Shown one piece after another: positions 1 through 9,101 of a stretch of DNA of 45,775 nt. Within the stretch, counting starts at the first letter, position 1; every line of letters starts with the position of its first letter. This stretch comes from Treponema sp. (lineage in GTDB: Bacteria; Spirochaetota; Spirochaetia; Treponematales; Treponemataceae). Both the position numbers and the translations under genes were made by a program. The notes under the pieces were generated by a model that saw nothing but the letters and a program-made list of their open reading frames with translations, had not been told where the DNA came from and searched no databases. The stretch is from positions 1 to 45,775 of the forward strand of contig JAHBAD010000011.1 in assembly GCA_018385395.1 (NCBI GenBank). Direction: 5' to 3'.

Positions 1-180
1 GGAGGCCACAGCCCCGAAGGGCGCTCATGACGCCGTGATACGCACGGATGCTGCAGTCCCAGCGGGCGCACATGTTGCAGTCTCAAGCTTGGAGGCCACA
101 GCCCCGAAGGGCGCACATGACGCCGTTTCAAGCTCGGAGGCCACAGCCCCGAAGGGCGCATATGACGCTGGTTCCACCCT
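1..180 (+). repeat. 45-bp in-frame tandem repeat (four copies)
   Basis: Units start at about 1, 46, 91 and 136. Copies 1, 3 and 4 share a 24-base core (GGAGGCCACAGCCCC followed by GAAGGGCGC). Copy 2 is diverged. The encoded unit is EATAPKGAHDAVSSS with variants such as DAAVPAGAHVAVSSL. It is 45 bp, so the reading frame of the alpha-galactosidase is preserved. More copies may lie upstream of the window. Confidence 0.85.
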
Positions 181-1444
181 TTTCTTTGACGCTTTCCTTC
201 CCGCAACAGAAAGCAAAGAAACTTTCAAAGAGTCAGACGCCATCACAATCACACTGAAAGAAGGCAAAAATATAATCCGCCTTATGAACCACCGCCGTCA
301 GGAAAACACACTTTCTTCTTACGCAAAACTTCTTGAAGAAATCAACAAAATCAAGCCGGATAACGACCTTGTTTTCAGTACCTGTGAATGGGGAAAAACT
401 CAGCCGCAGAACTGGGCATACAAAGTGGCAAATTCCTGGCGCATCTTAAATGACATAACATTCCAGGTTGGTGCACCGGGAAACCCGGGAAAAGGCTCAT
501 GGGTAGACGGCTACACTCCAAGCGTTACCTCCCAGTACAACAAAGCAGTAATTATGGATGAGTTCGCAGGTCTTGATAAAGGCTGGAACGATCCTGACAT
601 GCTTATGATCGGCATGGACGGTCTTACTCCAGAAATGAACCGCACCCACTTTGCCATGTGGTGTATGATGAATTCACCGCTCATGCTTGGCATGGACCTT
701 CGCCGTGTGCAGAAAGGCGACTGGATGTACAACATCATTGCCAACGAAAAACTCATCGCATTGAACCAGGATATTCTTGGGGTTCAGGCAAAGCGCATAA
801 AAGCCCTTTATAAAAAAGGTACAAATCTGGTAAAGGTTGAAAATCCTTCAACAGCTTACAGCCGCAATAACGACCGACTGGACATTCTTGCAAAACCCCT
901 TTACGACGGAAGCATTGCAGTATCTTTCATCAACTTAAGTCAGACAGAAACCTACGCAAATCTGAAAATCAGCATGAAAGAAATAATGGATGCCATCGGG
1001 CACAAAATGCCCGTCCGCCCAGATTACGTAAATCTTCAGACTTTGATCGTTGAAAACTTATGGACAGGCCATAAAAGCCAGATTAAATGGACAAAGGAAG
1101 ATGAACTTACAGGAATCCGCCTAAGTTCAGGCATTCTGAAACCTTGCGACAATCTGACAGTGCGCATTTACCCGGCAGAACAAATGGACCGCCGCCATGT
1201 TGCAGCATCAGTTCATCAGTATCTTCTTGAAACTCTTGGTGAAAAAGATGAGGAAAACTGGGAAGCCGCAAAAGAACTTAAAGACCTTTATGACTGCCGA
1301 GTCTGTGTTACTCACATTGCTCAGATGTATGTGAAAGGCATTATGCCAGCCCTTCTTCCGGAAGACAAAATCTGGGGAACCCGAGAACCTGTAGACAAGG
1401 ACGAGCTTACAGAAATCGTCGAAAGAGTAATAAGCAGACAATAA
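2..1444 (+). CDS. GH27-like alpha-galactosidase, 3' part (5' end outside window)
   Basis: Glycoside hydrolase family 27 enzyme that would release alpha-linked galactose from oligosaccharides. The frame is open from the first bases, so the N-terminal half of the TIM barrel, with the catalytic nucleophile, lies outside the window. Visible family signatures are CEWGKTQPQNW, the NSWR motif and WNDPDMLMIG; the second Asp of DPDM (bases 596-598) is the expected acid/base. The following NSPLMLGMDLR and LNQDILG segments are also typical. The last 80 or so residues form an extra C-terminal region that I do not recognise. Bases 1-180 encode four copies of a 15-residue Ala-rich repeat just before the ITLKEGKNIIRLMNHRR segment, which is unusual for the family. 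Family call is strong; substrate linkage is inferred. Confidence 0.85.
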   Translation, partial: EATAPKGAHDAVIRTDAAVPAGAHVAVSSLEATAPKGAHDAVSSSEATAPKGAYDAGSTLFFDAFLPATESKETFKESDAITITLKEGKNIIRLMNHRRQENTLSSYAKLLEEINKIKPDNDLVFSTCEWGKTQPQNWAYKVANSWRILNDITFQVGAPGNPGKGSWVDGYTPSVTSQYNKAVIMDEFAGLDKGWNDPDMLMIGMDGLTPEMNRTHFAMWCMMNSPLMLGMDLRRVQKGDWMYNIIANEKLIALNQDILGVQAKRIKALYKKGTNLVKVENPSTAYSRNNDRLDILAKPLYDGSIAVSFINLSQTETYANLKISMKEIMDAIGHKMPVRPDYVNLQTLIVENLWTGHKSQIKWTKEDELTGIRLSSGILKPCDNLTVRIYPAEQMDRRHVAASVHQYLLETLGEKDEENWEAAKELKDLYDCRVCVTHIAQMYVKGIMPALLPEDKIWGTREPVDKDELTEIVERVISRQ

Positions 1445-1462
1445 ATTGAAAAACTTCTAAGG

Positions 1463-1492
1463 AAAAAGCGGTGTTTACACACCGCCTTTTTG
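1463..1492 (+). terminator. Intrinsic terminator after alpha-galactosidase
   Basis: A perfect 7-bp stem GCGGTGT/ACACCGC (1468-1474 with 1479-1485), a TTAC loop and a C plus five T tail. It lies 23 bases after the stop codon. Confidence 0.8.
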
Positions 1493-1520
1493 TTATATAA
1501 TTTAGTAAGGCCGTTTTATT

Positions 1521-2756
1521 ATGAGAAAGAATCGTTTTACTAAACTTCTGCAGACTCTATATCTGACCCATATCAATTACGGACGTAACAGTCTTTTTGA
1601 AAGTGCAGCCTCCTGTTCTTTTGGCTTTGTTTTTTCATTCGTTCCTGTCATGCTCATGGCAGTGTCTTTACTAAGCGTAGTTCTTGATAAATATCCGGAT
1701 ATCATGAACTATGTCCTTGCACTCTGCGCAAATTTTTCATCAGTCTATGATATTAAATCACTGATTGTTTATTTTTCCCAGAATGGATCAGTTACTTTTG
1801 TTAATGTTGTCCTTAGTTTCTTTGTAATCTGGGTAGCACGAACTTTCTTTCTTTCAATTGCCAGAAGTATCAGCCGCATTTTCCACAATCAGACACCACA
1901 GAAAGCATATGTTATTCAGCTTATGACTTTCATCGGGGAATTTACGCTGATCCTCGGACTTATCGCAATTGTCATAGTCTCTTTTGTTTTGAACCAGCTT
2001 ATTTCACAACCAGCTTTTGACTTTCTGCGCGAAGTTTTTCCTTTCTTCTTTGAACTCGGATTAAATCGTATTTCAAATCTGTTATTCTATCTGATCATTT
2101 TTATTTTCACCTGGAGCGTTTACCGCTTTGAACCGCGAACTTCCCCCAAAATGGGCGTTTGCTTTGTTTTTGCAGTACTTCAGACAGTTTCTTTTTTCCT
2201 TATTTCCATCTGGATTAACAAATTCATGAATCTTTCAAACTACAACATTATTTACGGAGCTATTAGTTCCGTCATCATTCTTATGCTTAAGGTTTATTTC
2301 TTTTTCATGAGCTTCCTGTTCTTTGCCCAGTGCCTTTTTGTGTGGCAGTATCTGGACAGTCTTTTGTTCTGTGAAATGTATATGCTTCCACCGGAAGATT
2401 CCAGAAAAATTGGAGATATTATCAAGCGAAAGCTATTCATTAATCCTTCAGTTCTTCAGGATGAACAAAATACATTGTTCCTTAAACAGGGAGATATTAT
2501 TTTCTCAAATGGCGATGAAAGTGATTCTGTTTTCTTTATTAAAAAAGGGCGGATTATAGAAGAACTTGAAAATGATGAACTTATTTATGATAAGGGAGTT
2601 TTCTTTGGTGAAAAATCGGCCATGATGAAACGGCCCCGACAAGGCACTGCCAGTGCAGACTGTGACTGTGAAATAATCCGTATTTCAGCAGAGAACTTCA
2701 GAAGCCTGTTATTGCAAAACCCTCGTGCAAGTGCCCATGCTATGGCAAAACTATAA
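1521..2756 (+). CDS. BrkB/YihY-family membrane protein fused to a cyclic nucleotide-binding domain
   Basis: 411 residues. Residues about 20-290 are hydrophobic with roughly six membrane segments and the N-terminal pattern of the YihY/BrkB (UPF0761) family (SFGFVFSFVPVMLMAV), whose biochemical role is still debated. Residues about 315-411 look like a cyclic nucleotide-binding beta-roll: LKQGDIIFSNGDESDSVFFIKKGRI followed by a phosphate-binding-cassette-like FFGEKSAMM and RPRQGTASA, where Glu and Arg normally contact the cyclic phosphate and ribose. The start follows a weak TAAGG (1506-1510), with a TATAAT at 1496-1501. A ligand-gated membrane protein is an inference from the fusion; the two domain calls are fairly secure. 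Confidence 0.8.
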   Translation: MRKNRFTKLLQTLYLTHINYGRNSLFESAASCSFGFVFSFVPVMLMAVSLLSVVLDKYPDIMNYVLALCANFSSVYDIKSLIVYFSQNGSVTFVNVVLSFFVIWVARTFFLSIARSISRIFHNQTPQKAYVIQLMTFIGEFTLILGLIAIVIVSFVLNQLISQPAFDFLREVFPFFFELGLNRISNLLFYLIIFIFTWSVYRFEPRTSPKMGVCFVFAVLQTVSFFLISIWINKFMNLSNYNIIYGAISSVIILMLKVYFFFMSFLFFAQCLFVWQYLDSLLFCEMYMLPPEDSRKIGDIIKRKLFINPSVLQDEQNTLFLKQGDIIFSNGDESDSVFFIKKGRIIEELENDELIYDKGVFFGEKSAMMKRPRQGTASADCDCEIIRISAENFRSLLLQNPRASAHAMAKL

Positions 2757-2791
2757 ACTTCTTTATTACATAAAAAAGGCATAAAAAAAGA

Positions 2792-2862
2792 GGCTGTCCC
2801 CAAAAAACAAAGGCCATATCATTCTGAACTCATTTCAGCATGACAGGACTTACTGGACAGCC
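2792..2862. repeat. Short inverted-repeat element, probable bidirectional terminator
   Basis: A 71-bp element ends in perfect 8-bp inverted repeats (GGCTGTCC at 2792-2799, GGACAGCC at 2855-2862). It has an A-rich left flank and a T-rich right flank, so it can act as a terminator for both the BrkB gene and the minus-strand small gene. The interior TCATTCTGAACTC...TTTCAGCATGAC resembles the element at 18863-18968. Confidence 0.7.
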
Positions 2863-2900
2863 CCCTTTTTTACCTGAGGAACCCTCAGGACATTTGTATT

Positions 2901-3146
2901 TTAGTCTCTTTCTTTGAAAGTAACGTTACTGTAGATTTTTGCATCTGATGCAGGTTTATTGAAAACGCTCAAACGTTTTGCAGAAAGGATTTTCCAGTAT
3001 TCATCACTGTCAAAGGCTACATAATTACCTTCTTTAACTTTTCCTTCTGTGAATGCGCGTTTTGGAACTTCTGCCCAAATAACAGTTGTTTCATTGTTGC
3101 GTTTGATTTCGAATTTTACGAGACGTGCCTCTTTTCTAGTACTCAT
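2901..3146 (-). CDS. Small conserved-looking protein of unknown function
   Basis: 81 residues, basic and soluble, rich in Lys and Glu, with no signal peptide or recognisable domain. The gene is supported by a good ribosome-binding site (AAGGAGACACTAAA before ATG) and its own promoter in the gap upstream (TTGGAG, 18 bases, TATACT on the minus strand). I do not recognise the family. The sequence reads like a beta-rich small domain (KFEIKRNNETTVIWAEVP, YVAFDSDEYWKILSA), but no function can be assigned. Confidence 0.65.
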   Translation of the reverse strand: MSTRKEARLVKFEIKRNNETTVIWAEVPKRAFTEGKVKEGNYVAFDSDEYWKILSAKRLSVFNKPASDAKIYSNVTFKERD

Positions 3147-3202
3147 TTTAGTGTCTCCTTATATTATTTATTTGAAAAAGCTTTGTGCCTTTCCTTACTT
3201 AA

Positions 3203-3232
3203 AGTATAACACAGGATTTCCAAATTCTCCAA
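3203..3232 (-). promoter_or_regulatory. Promoter of the 81-residue unknown gene
   Basis: On the minus strand TTGGAG (3227-3232) and TATACT (3203-3208) are separated by 18 bases, about 57 bases ahead of the start codon. It lies between the GH2 stop and the small gene, so the latter can be transcribed independently. Confidence 0.5.
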
Positions 3233-3250
3233 AAAAAATCGAAAAAAGTT

Positions 3251-6200
3251 TTATTCGAACTTGAACCATTTAAAATCAAAATCACAACCAGGAAGGAATA
3301 CGAAACTAATCTGACCTCTGCCCATTAAAGCCTGAATATCAAAAGTCTTTTCTTCGTAATCTTCAGTATGAGCAAACTCAATGACCTGTGTGCTTGAGAT
3401 TCCATTTTCCCCAAACCACTTCAAATTAATGGAATTGTTTGGTTTATTGGACTTTCCACAAATTGTAAGTTTTGTGGCACTTACAGGCATTCCTTTTGAA
3501 CCGTCTCCAAAATCCATATTCTTGAAGTCCAGGTTTACATTGTTTCCAATACCCTCAACGGCATCTCTTGTTTTTACAAAAGTATCGCCTACAATTGTAT
3601 CTGCATCCAGAGCACGCAATTTGCCGAACGCTTTCAGATCTTCTGTGAAACGGAAACCATGCCATACAAGTTCAATCTCAACCCAGATGGAAATTTTATG
3701 AACACCAAAAAGTCTTCTGTTCAAGCGGAAAGATTTTTCAGTATAAACATTGTATTCATACTCGGCTTCAAACTGACCGTCAAACAAAATCTCACCGGTA
3801 TCTGGTTCACCGTCATACACTTTAATATTCCAGCTTGGACTCCAGCAGAATGCAGGTACGTGAATCTCATCACTACCCTGGTCTCCAAAGTCTACCTTAT
3901 CAAAACTTACCCAGCAGCCGCCAATTCCCCGTGTTGAAATACCGCCTGTAAAGCCAAGTTTTGGTTCAGGCTTAGTTCTATCAAAGTTTGTATAACGACA
4001 GGCTTCTACAAGCTTATACGGATTGAATTTCGGGTTCCCTACTCCTTGAACACTCATTTCGAGCTCTGAAATGATTTCCGGATAACTGTACCCGTTATTT
4101 GCACTTACGCGCATAATAAAGTCACCGTCGCACACCGCTTTCAGTTCCGCGTCTGTTCCTTTCTGTATTACTTCTACAGCATCAGAAACAACTGAAGTCG
4201 GAAGCATTGGAGTAAATTTTATTTCCTTTGAAGTTGCATTTTCAGGAAGGACTTTTGCAACCAGTTTAAGTTCAGCATTTTCTTTTGAAAGCTTTACACT
4301 TCCCCGGGGCAACTGTTCAATTTTTCTTACAGGAACAAACTTTGCATATTCGCCGCCAATATTTTCAAGTTCAGCGTCACTTAATGGAGGCACTTCTTCG
4401 TATACTTCCATTCCTGTTTCAGGGGAAGTAAGTACATTTCCGTTTGCGATTATGCATTTATAACCAGCAAGATCCTTACTTACAGCTGTAACTTTAAAAT
4501 CTGAAGTTTCACTTTTTGCACGAACCATTGCCATAAGTCTGTTTCCAAAAAGCCGTCTTACGTTTGAAACATACTGGTCATAATCTGTGGAGTCGCCGTT
4601 ATCAAGAGACACAAATTCTGCGTCTCCTTCAACCTTTACCGCAACAACGTTTCTGGCATTGGCAACATCGTATCCGTCTTTATCTACTGTTCGAATGTCA
4701 AAGAAATACATATTTCCTATATGACAAACGCCGTCAAACTTTTCAGTATCAATCATCACTTTTACAGGATCGCCAAAAGAATGCTTTGTTTCTTCTGCAA
4801 CAGCCTTGCCGTTTTCATCATAAGCCACAGCCTTAATTTCACCTTTTTCATAAACCACATTCCAAAGGCCGAAAAGATCTGTTCCCATTTCATGATCAAT
4901 TTTCTGACAGCCCAGTGTGCGGCCGTTCAGGAAAAGTTCAACTGAATCACAGTTTGAGTAAGCTTTAACATCAATCTTCTGCCCCACATTCCAGTCCCAG
5001 TAAGGAAGAAGATGAACAAAAGGTTCGAACTTTTTTCCGCCCCACTCGGCTTTATAAAACCAGGCAGTATCTTTCCAGAAACCTGCTGTATCAATCTGTC
5101 CAAAGTACGAAGATTTTGAAGTGCTGTTATAAGGAGTCGGTTCCCCGATATAATCCCAGCCGGTCCAGATAAACTGACCTGCACTGAAAGAAGCATCACG
5201 GTCATTTGTAATAACCTTCTGAGTACTTTCACAGCCCCATGTTGTAGTACAGTTTCCAAGACTAGAACACTGCTGGTCATCATGAGTAACAAGGTTCATT
5301 GTCAGAGGGAAGTGATAGATTCCGCGGCTCTGAATTGTTGAAGAAGTTTCAGAACCATAGATTTTCCAGTGAGGATATTTTTCGTGGTGTTCCTTGTAAA
5401 GGCGTTCAAGATAATTGTAGCCCACAACATCTGTCAGTTCTGCACAGTTACAGGCGCCTTCAGTCATCATATAGTTTGAAGCAATAGTTGTGGCTGCATT
5501 TTGTTCAGGATCCCAGTCCCGGACAAATTTTGAAAGGCGTTCTGTAATTGAAACCCCGTTTGGTTCGTGAGTGTCATAAATCTCATTACCAAAACTCCAC
5601 ATAATAAGTGACGGATGATTTCTATCTTTACGCACCCATGACGCCGTGTCACGTTCGCACCAGTCGTTGAACCAGTTTCCATAGTCAAAAGTGGTTTTTG
5701 AACTTTCCCACATATCAAAGCCGTCATTATCAATCAGGAATCCCATTTCGTCGGCAAGATTCATGTAAGCGGTCGGAATCGGATTATGTGAAGTGCGGAT
5801 CGCATTAACGCCCATTTTCTTAAGCTCAATAAACTGGCGGCGTAAAGCGTTTATATCAAAAGCGGCTCCAAGCCCGCCAAGGTCATGATGCTGGCACACG
5901 CCATAAAGTTTCGTATGAACGCCGTTCAGGAACATTCCTTTATCTTTGTCGAATTCAACTGTACGGAACCCTATATTTTCGGTTTTTACATCCAGAAGTG
6001 TTCCGTCTGCTGAAAGAAGCTCTGTTTTCAGAACATAAAGATTCGGAGCATCACAATCCCAAAGTTCAGGGTTTTCAACAGTCATTTCAACTTCGCACTT
6101 TGCTATGTGCCGTCCGTTTAATCCTGAAACTACAGAAAGAAGTTTTTCATTTTCTGTATCCGAAAGTTTTGAAAGTTCTGCTTCACAAGCCGCAACTACT

Positions 6201-6817
6201 TCCCCCCTTTCTTTCCGGCTCAAAGAATATTTCATCTTAAGCCCGTCACTTTCAAAAGCCGCTTCAGTACTTACTTTCAGCGACCACTTTTCGCCAGCCT
6301 GTTTCCGAATCCGAACATAGTTTCCGTCTGTAACAAGGAAATCATTTCCTGTTTCAATAAGACTAACGTCCCGGATAATTCCGGCACCAGAATACCATCT
6401 TGTGTTCGGGCTCTGATAAACACAGATTACAAGAACTTCGTTTTCGCCCTTCTGAACAAAATCTGAAATATCATATTCAAACTGTGCATAGCCGTAACGC
6501 CACACGCCTGCAAGTTTTCCGTTTACAAAAACTGCACTGTTCATATAAACGCCTTCAAAAAGAAGTGCAAAATGTTTTTTCTCTATTTCTGTCAGCGAAA
6601 ATGTCTTTTTGTAATACCCGATGGAATTTCTATATAATGCGCGGGTGTTTGTTATCATCCAGTCATGAGGCACATGAACTGATTTGTAAGATTGTTTTTC
6701 TGCTTCTGAAAAATAATCAGCCGGTTCAAAAAGGACAGGTTTTCCATCATTATACATTGTTTCGTATTCAACAGGGCTTTCTGCAAACTGCCAGCCTTCA
6801 TTAAAAAGTGTTTTCAT
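3251..6817 (-). CDS. Glycoside hydrolase family 2 beta-galactosidase, large form
   Basis: 1188 residues, a retaining GH2 enzyme that likely hydrolyses beta-galactosides. The N-terminal jelly-roll carries VPHDW near residue 50 and an SGAGIIRDV segment near 145. The catalytic barrel has WSFGNEI with acid/base Glu412, and IYGSETSS with the presumed nucleophile Glu490. A later WTGWDYIGEPTPY is a family hallmark. Downstream regions resemble the Ig-like DUF4982-type domains of long bacterial GH2 proteins, followed by a beta-rich C-terminal domain (about residues 880-1188) that may bind carbohydrate. No signal peptide is visible (MKTLFNEGWQFAES), so it probably acts in the cytoplasm on imported sugars. 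Exact substrate is not fixed by sequence. Confidence 0.9.
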   Translation of the reverse strand: MKTLFNEGWQFAESPVEYETMYNDGKPVLFEPADYFSEAEKQSYKSVHVPHDWMITNTRALYRNSIGYYKKTFSLTEIEKKHFALLFEGVYMNSAVFVNGKLAGVWRYGYAQFEYDISDFVQKGENEVLVICVYQSPNTRWYSGAGIIRDVSLIETGNDFLVTDGNYVRIRKQAGEKWSLKVSTEAAFESDGLKMKYSLSRKERGEVVAACEAELSKLSDTENEKLLSVVSGLNGRHIAKCEVEMTVENPELWDCDAPNLYVLKTELLSADGTLLDVKTENIGFRTVEFDKDKGMFLNGVHTKLYGVCQHHDLGGLGAAFDINALRRQFIELKKMGVNAIRTSHNPIPTAYMNLADEMGFLIDNDGFDMWESSKTTFDYGNWFNDWCERDTASWVRKDRNHPSLIMWSFGNEIYDTHEPNGVSITERLSKFVRDWDPEQNAATTIASNYMMTEGACNCAELTDVVGYNYLERLYKEHHEKYPHWKIYGSETSSTIQSRGIYHFPLTMNLVTHDDQQCSSLGNCTTTWGCESTQKVITNDRDASFSAGQFIWTGWDYIGEPTPYNSTSKSSYFGQIDTAGFWKDTAWFYKAEWGGKKFEPFVHLLPYWDWNVGQKIDVKAYSNCDSVELFLNGRTLGCQKIDHEMGTDLFGLWNVVYEKGEIKAVAYDENGKAVAEETKHSFGDPVKVMIDTEKFDGVCHIGNMYFFDIRTVDKDGYDVANARNVVAVKVEGDAEFVSLDNGDSTDYDQYVSNVRRLFGNRLMAMVRAKSETSDFKVTAVSKDLAGYKCIIANGNVLTSPETGMEVYEEVPPLSDAELENIGGEYAKFVPVRKIEQLPRGSVKLSKENAELKLVAKVLPENATSKEIKFTPMLPTSVVSDAVEVIQKGTDAELKAVCDGDFIMRVSANNGYSYPEIISELEMSVQGVGNPKFNPYKLVEACRYTNFDRTKPEPKLGFTGGISTRGIGGCWVSFDKVDFGDQGSDEIHVPAFCWSPSWNIKVYDGEPDTGEILFDGQFEAEYEYNVYTEKSFRLNRRLFGVHKISIWVEIELVWHGFRFTEDLKAFGKLRALDADTIVGDTFVKTRDAVEGIGNNVNLDFKNMDFGDGSKGMPVSATKLTICGKSNKPNNSINLKWFGENGISSTQVIEFAHTEDYEEKTFDIQALMGRGQISFVFLPGCDFDFKWFKFE

Positions 6818-6889
6818 GCCTTAAGTTTAATGAATGCTCTTTTTAAAAACTAGTGAGATTTTTATATTTGGTTTCTTTAATTTTTTTTT

Positions 6890-7010
6890 GCGGCGCGGGC
6901 AGCCTTGCTGCCCGCCGGGCCACTCCGGGTTCAGTCACCCTCATTCCTCGCTGTCCTTCGGCCAGCTCGGAACGCTTCGCGCCCTTCGTGTCCCTGCCGC
7001 TTCAGTCTAC
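6890..7010. repeat. GC-rich intergenic element abutting the oxidase stop
   Basis: A GC-rich block in an AT-rich gap. It begins with an 8-bp inverted repeat GCGGGCAG/CTGCCCGC (6895-6915) and continues as a low-complexity GC-rich tract, up to and slightly into the last codons of the oxidase gene. It carries no convincing gene. The T-run lies on the wrong side for a minus-strand terminator. Confidence 0.6.
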
Positions 7011-7928
7011 AAGCAAAGAAATCAATTTTTCAACTTCTTCTTTTCCGCCTTTTGTCAGGGCAGAGATAATTGGACGGGCAAGAAGTACCCGCTCTGCACC
7101 AAAATACAAAGCCGTCTGAACATCTTCCTTTGTGCGGATTCCGCCGTCAATCCAGATTTCCTTACAGTATTTTTTCAGTTCTTCACCATAGTTCACCAGA
7201 AATTCTGCAGAACTTCCTACCCGGGTTTCTATGCGTCCGCCATGGTTTGAAATAAATACAACGTCAGGCTTAATCTGTTTTACAAGTTCAACGTCTTCCG
7301 CCGTAAACACACCTTTAATTACAAAAGGCTGTTCAAAAAGATTTCTGAAAGCTTTAAGGTCTTGAGCGGTTTTCTTTTCAAGGTTCACAAGTTTTCGCAT
7401 TGTAAGAATATTGTAAGAATCAATATCCATGCCTATGAAAGATGCTGTATCTTTAATCAGTTCAACCCGCTTTTTCAAAACTTCCAGCGGATAAGGTTTC
7501 AGGAAAAATGCCGCTCCAGAAGAGTCTCCATTACGTGCCACAAAGCCGCAAGCCTTTGCAGCTTCAAGACCGTACTGAAGTTTTTCATCAGGACAACCGT
7601 CTCCTACACAAACTCCAATCCCCGAATTCTTTGATGCCTCAAAATATGGAAAATAAAAATCCTTTTCTTCTGCAAAACCGATATTTTCCTGAGCCCCGGT
7701 TACAGGACCACAACGCAGTTTATTTCTTGTCACTTTTATTGAAGTAATATCATCCAGAAGTTCAGGATTATTGTCACGAATCTGTTTCCATGCAGAACAG
7801 TTCAACTGAAAGTTTTTATTTTCGTAAACGCCGCCTAAGCCCGGAAGCTGGCCTACACAGCCAAAACCATTACACACAGGACAATAGTGACATTTAAAAT
7901 TATTCTGTTTTTCTTCCCACACGTACAT
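7002..7928 (-). CDS. FMN-dependent alpha-hydroxy-acid oxidizing protein
   Basis: 308 residues of the lactate oxidase / glycolate oxidase TIM-barrel family, which uses FMN to oxidise 2-hydroxy acids. The FMN-site signatures are present near the C-terminus: SNHGGR, with the catalytic His and Arg, then IDGGIRTKEDV and GAERVLLARP. The N-terminus has several cysteines (CHYCPVCNGFGCVGQLPGLGG), as in the clostridial and spirochaetal branch. It is the second gene of an operon: the start lies three bases after the PFK stop, and its Shine-Dalgarno (GGAGA) lies inside the PFK end. The substrate could be lactate or another hydroxy acid; not decidable here. Confidence 0.85.
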   Translation of the reverse strand: MYVWEEKQNNFKCHYCPVCNGFGCVGQLPGLGGVYENKNFQLNCSAWKQIRDNNPELLDDITSIKVTRNKLRCGPVTGAQENIGFAEEKDFYFPYFEASKNSGIGVCVGDGCPDEKLQYGLEAAKACGFVARNGDSSGAAFFLKPYPLEVLKKRVELIKDTASFIGMDIDSYNILTMRKLVNLEKKTAQDLKAFRNLFEQPFVIKGVFTAEDVELVKQIKPDVVFISNHGGRIETRVGSSAEFLVNYGEELKKYCKEIWIDGGIRTKEDVQTALYFGAERVLLARPIISALTKGGKEEVEKLISLLVD

Positions 7929-7931
7929 CGC

Positions 7932-9014
7932 TTAGTCTCCGAAACAAACACCAAGAGCCCGCTGGCTTTGAAGAACAGAATCATCCATTGGGATTGTTTT
8001 TACGCGGCCTTCAACTTCTGAAAGCGGAAAACCAATAATCTTATTGTCTTTCATTGCAACAAGAATGCCGAATTCTTTTCGGGCTGCAAACTCAACGGCG
8101 GCAACACCGAACTGAGTTGCAAGAACAATATCTTTCGGGCTTGGAGCAGCCCCGCGCTGTGTGTAACCAAGAACCGAAGTTCGGGTTTCCATGCCTGTTG
8201 CTTCTTCAATCTCGCGGGCAATCCTGAATCCCACACTCTCTGTCATAGCCGCCCGCGCCTTCTTGAATGCCTTTTTATCAAGCTTTGCTTCGTCTACCGA
8301 AAGAGCCCCTTCGCTTGCAGCGACAATAATATATTCACGGCCTCCGGCACGGAGTTCTTTTATATGCTTTGCAATTACCTTTATGTCATAAGGAATTTCC
8401 GGAAGCAGAATTATGTCTGCTCCTGCAGCGGCACCTGCATAGAGTCCAAGCCATCCCACTTTATGTCCCATAATTTCAACAACCATGGCACGGCTCATAC
8501 TTTTTGCAGTGGGGCGAATCTGGTTGATTCCTTCTGAAGCTACATCAATTGCTGAATGAAAACCAAAAGTTACTTCTGTTCCATAAATATCATTATCAAT
8601 TGTTTTTGGAAGCCCTATTACAGGAAGTCCCTCTTTTGCAAGAAGACTTGCGGTCGTATTTGTTCCATTACCGCCAAGACAGAAAAGAACATCAAGCTTA
8701 TTTTTCTTGAAAGTCTCTTTAATTGATTCTACAGGCATTTTCCCCGTTACTGCATTTTTTTCAGTTGCCTTAAAAGGCTTTTCACGGGAAGTTCCTAGAC
8801 AGGTTCCGCTCATAGAAAGCAGAGCTTCCATATCAAAATCAGACATTTTTACAAAATTATTTTCTATAAGGCCACGATATCCGTTCTTAAAACCAAGGAC
8901 TTTGGCTCCGTATTTTTCTTTTGCACTGATACAGATTGCACGGATAGCAGCATTTAAGCCCGGTGCATCGCCGCCAGAAGTCAGAATTCCGATTGTTTTT
9001 ATGAAAGCTTTCAT
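7932..9014 (-). CDS. pfkA: 6-phosphofructokinase
   Basis: 360 residues; phosphorylates fructose 6-phosphate in glycolysis. LTSGGDAPGLNAAIRA is the N-terminal nucleotide loop, PKTIDNDIYGT carries the catalytic Asp, and MGHKVGWLGLYAG and GYTQRGAAPSPKD are conserved substrate-site segments. The phosphoryl-donor loop reads GGNGT rather than the usual GGDGT/S, and PKTIDND has Lys where classic ATP enzymes have Gly. The sequence therefore leaves the donor (ATP or pyrophosphate) open. Length fits group III enzymes. First gene of a two-gene operon with the hydroxy-acid oxidase; divergent from ftsK. Confidence 0.93.
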   Translation of the reverse strand: MKAFIKTIGILTSGGDAPGLNAAIRAICISAKEKYGAKVLGFKNGYRGLIENNFVKMSDFDMEALLSMSGTCLGTSREKPFKATEKNAVTGKMPVESIKETFKKNKLDVLFCLGGNGTNTTASLLAKEGLPVIGLPKTIDNDIYGTEVTFGFHSAIDVASEGINQIRPTAKSMSRAMVVEIMGHKVGWLGLYAGAAAGADIILLPEIPYDIKVIAKHIKELRAGGREYIIVAASEGALSVDEAKLDKKAFKKARAAMTESVGFRIAREIEEATGMETRTSVLGYTQRGAAPSPKDIVLATQFGVAAVEFAARKEFGILVAMKDNKIIGFPLSEVEGRVKTIPMDDSVLQSQRALGVCFGD

Positions 9015-9101
9015 ATTTCAAGTTTACCACAGAAAGGCTCTTTTAAGAAGATTTCCTCCAAAAATTCTAAACTGACCCGTTTTTAAGCCGATATTCTAGG
9101 T

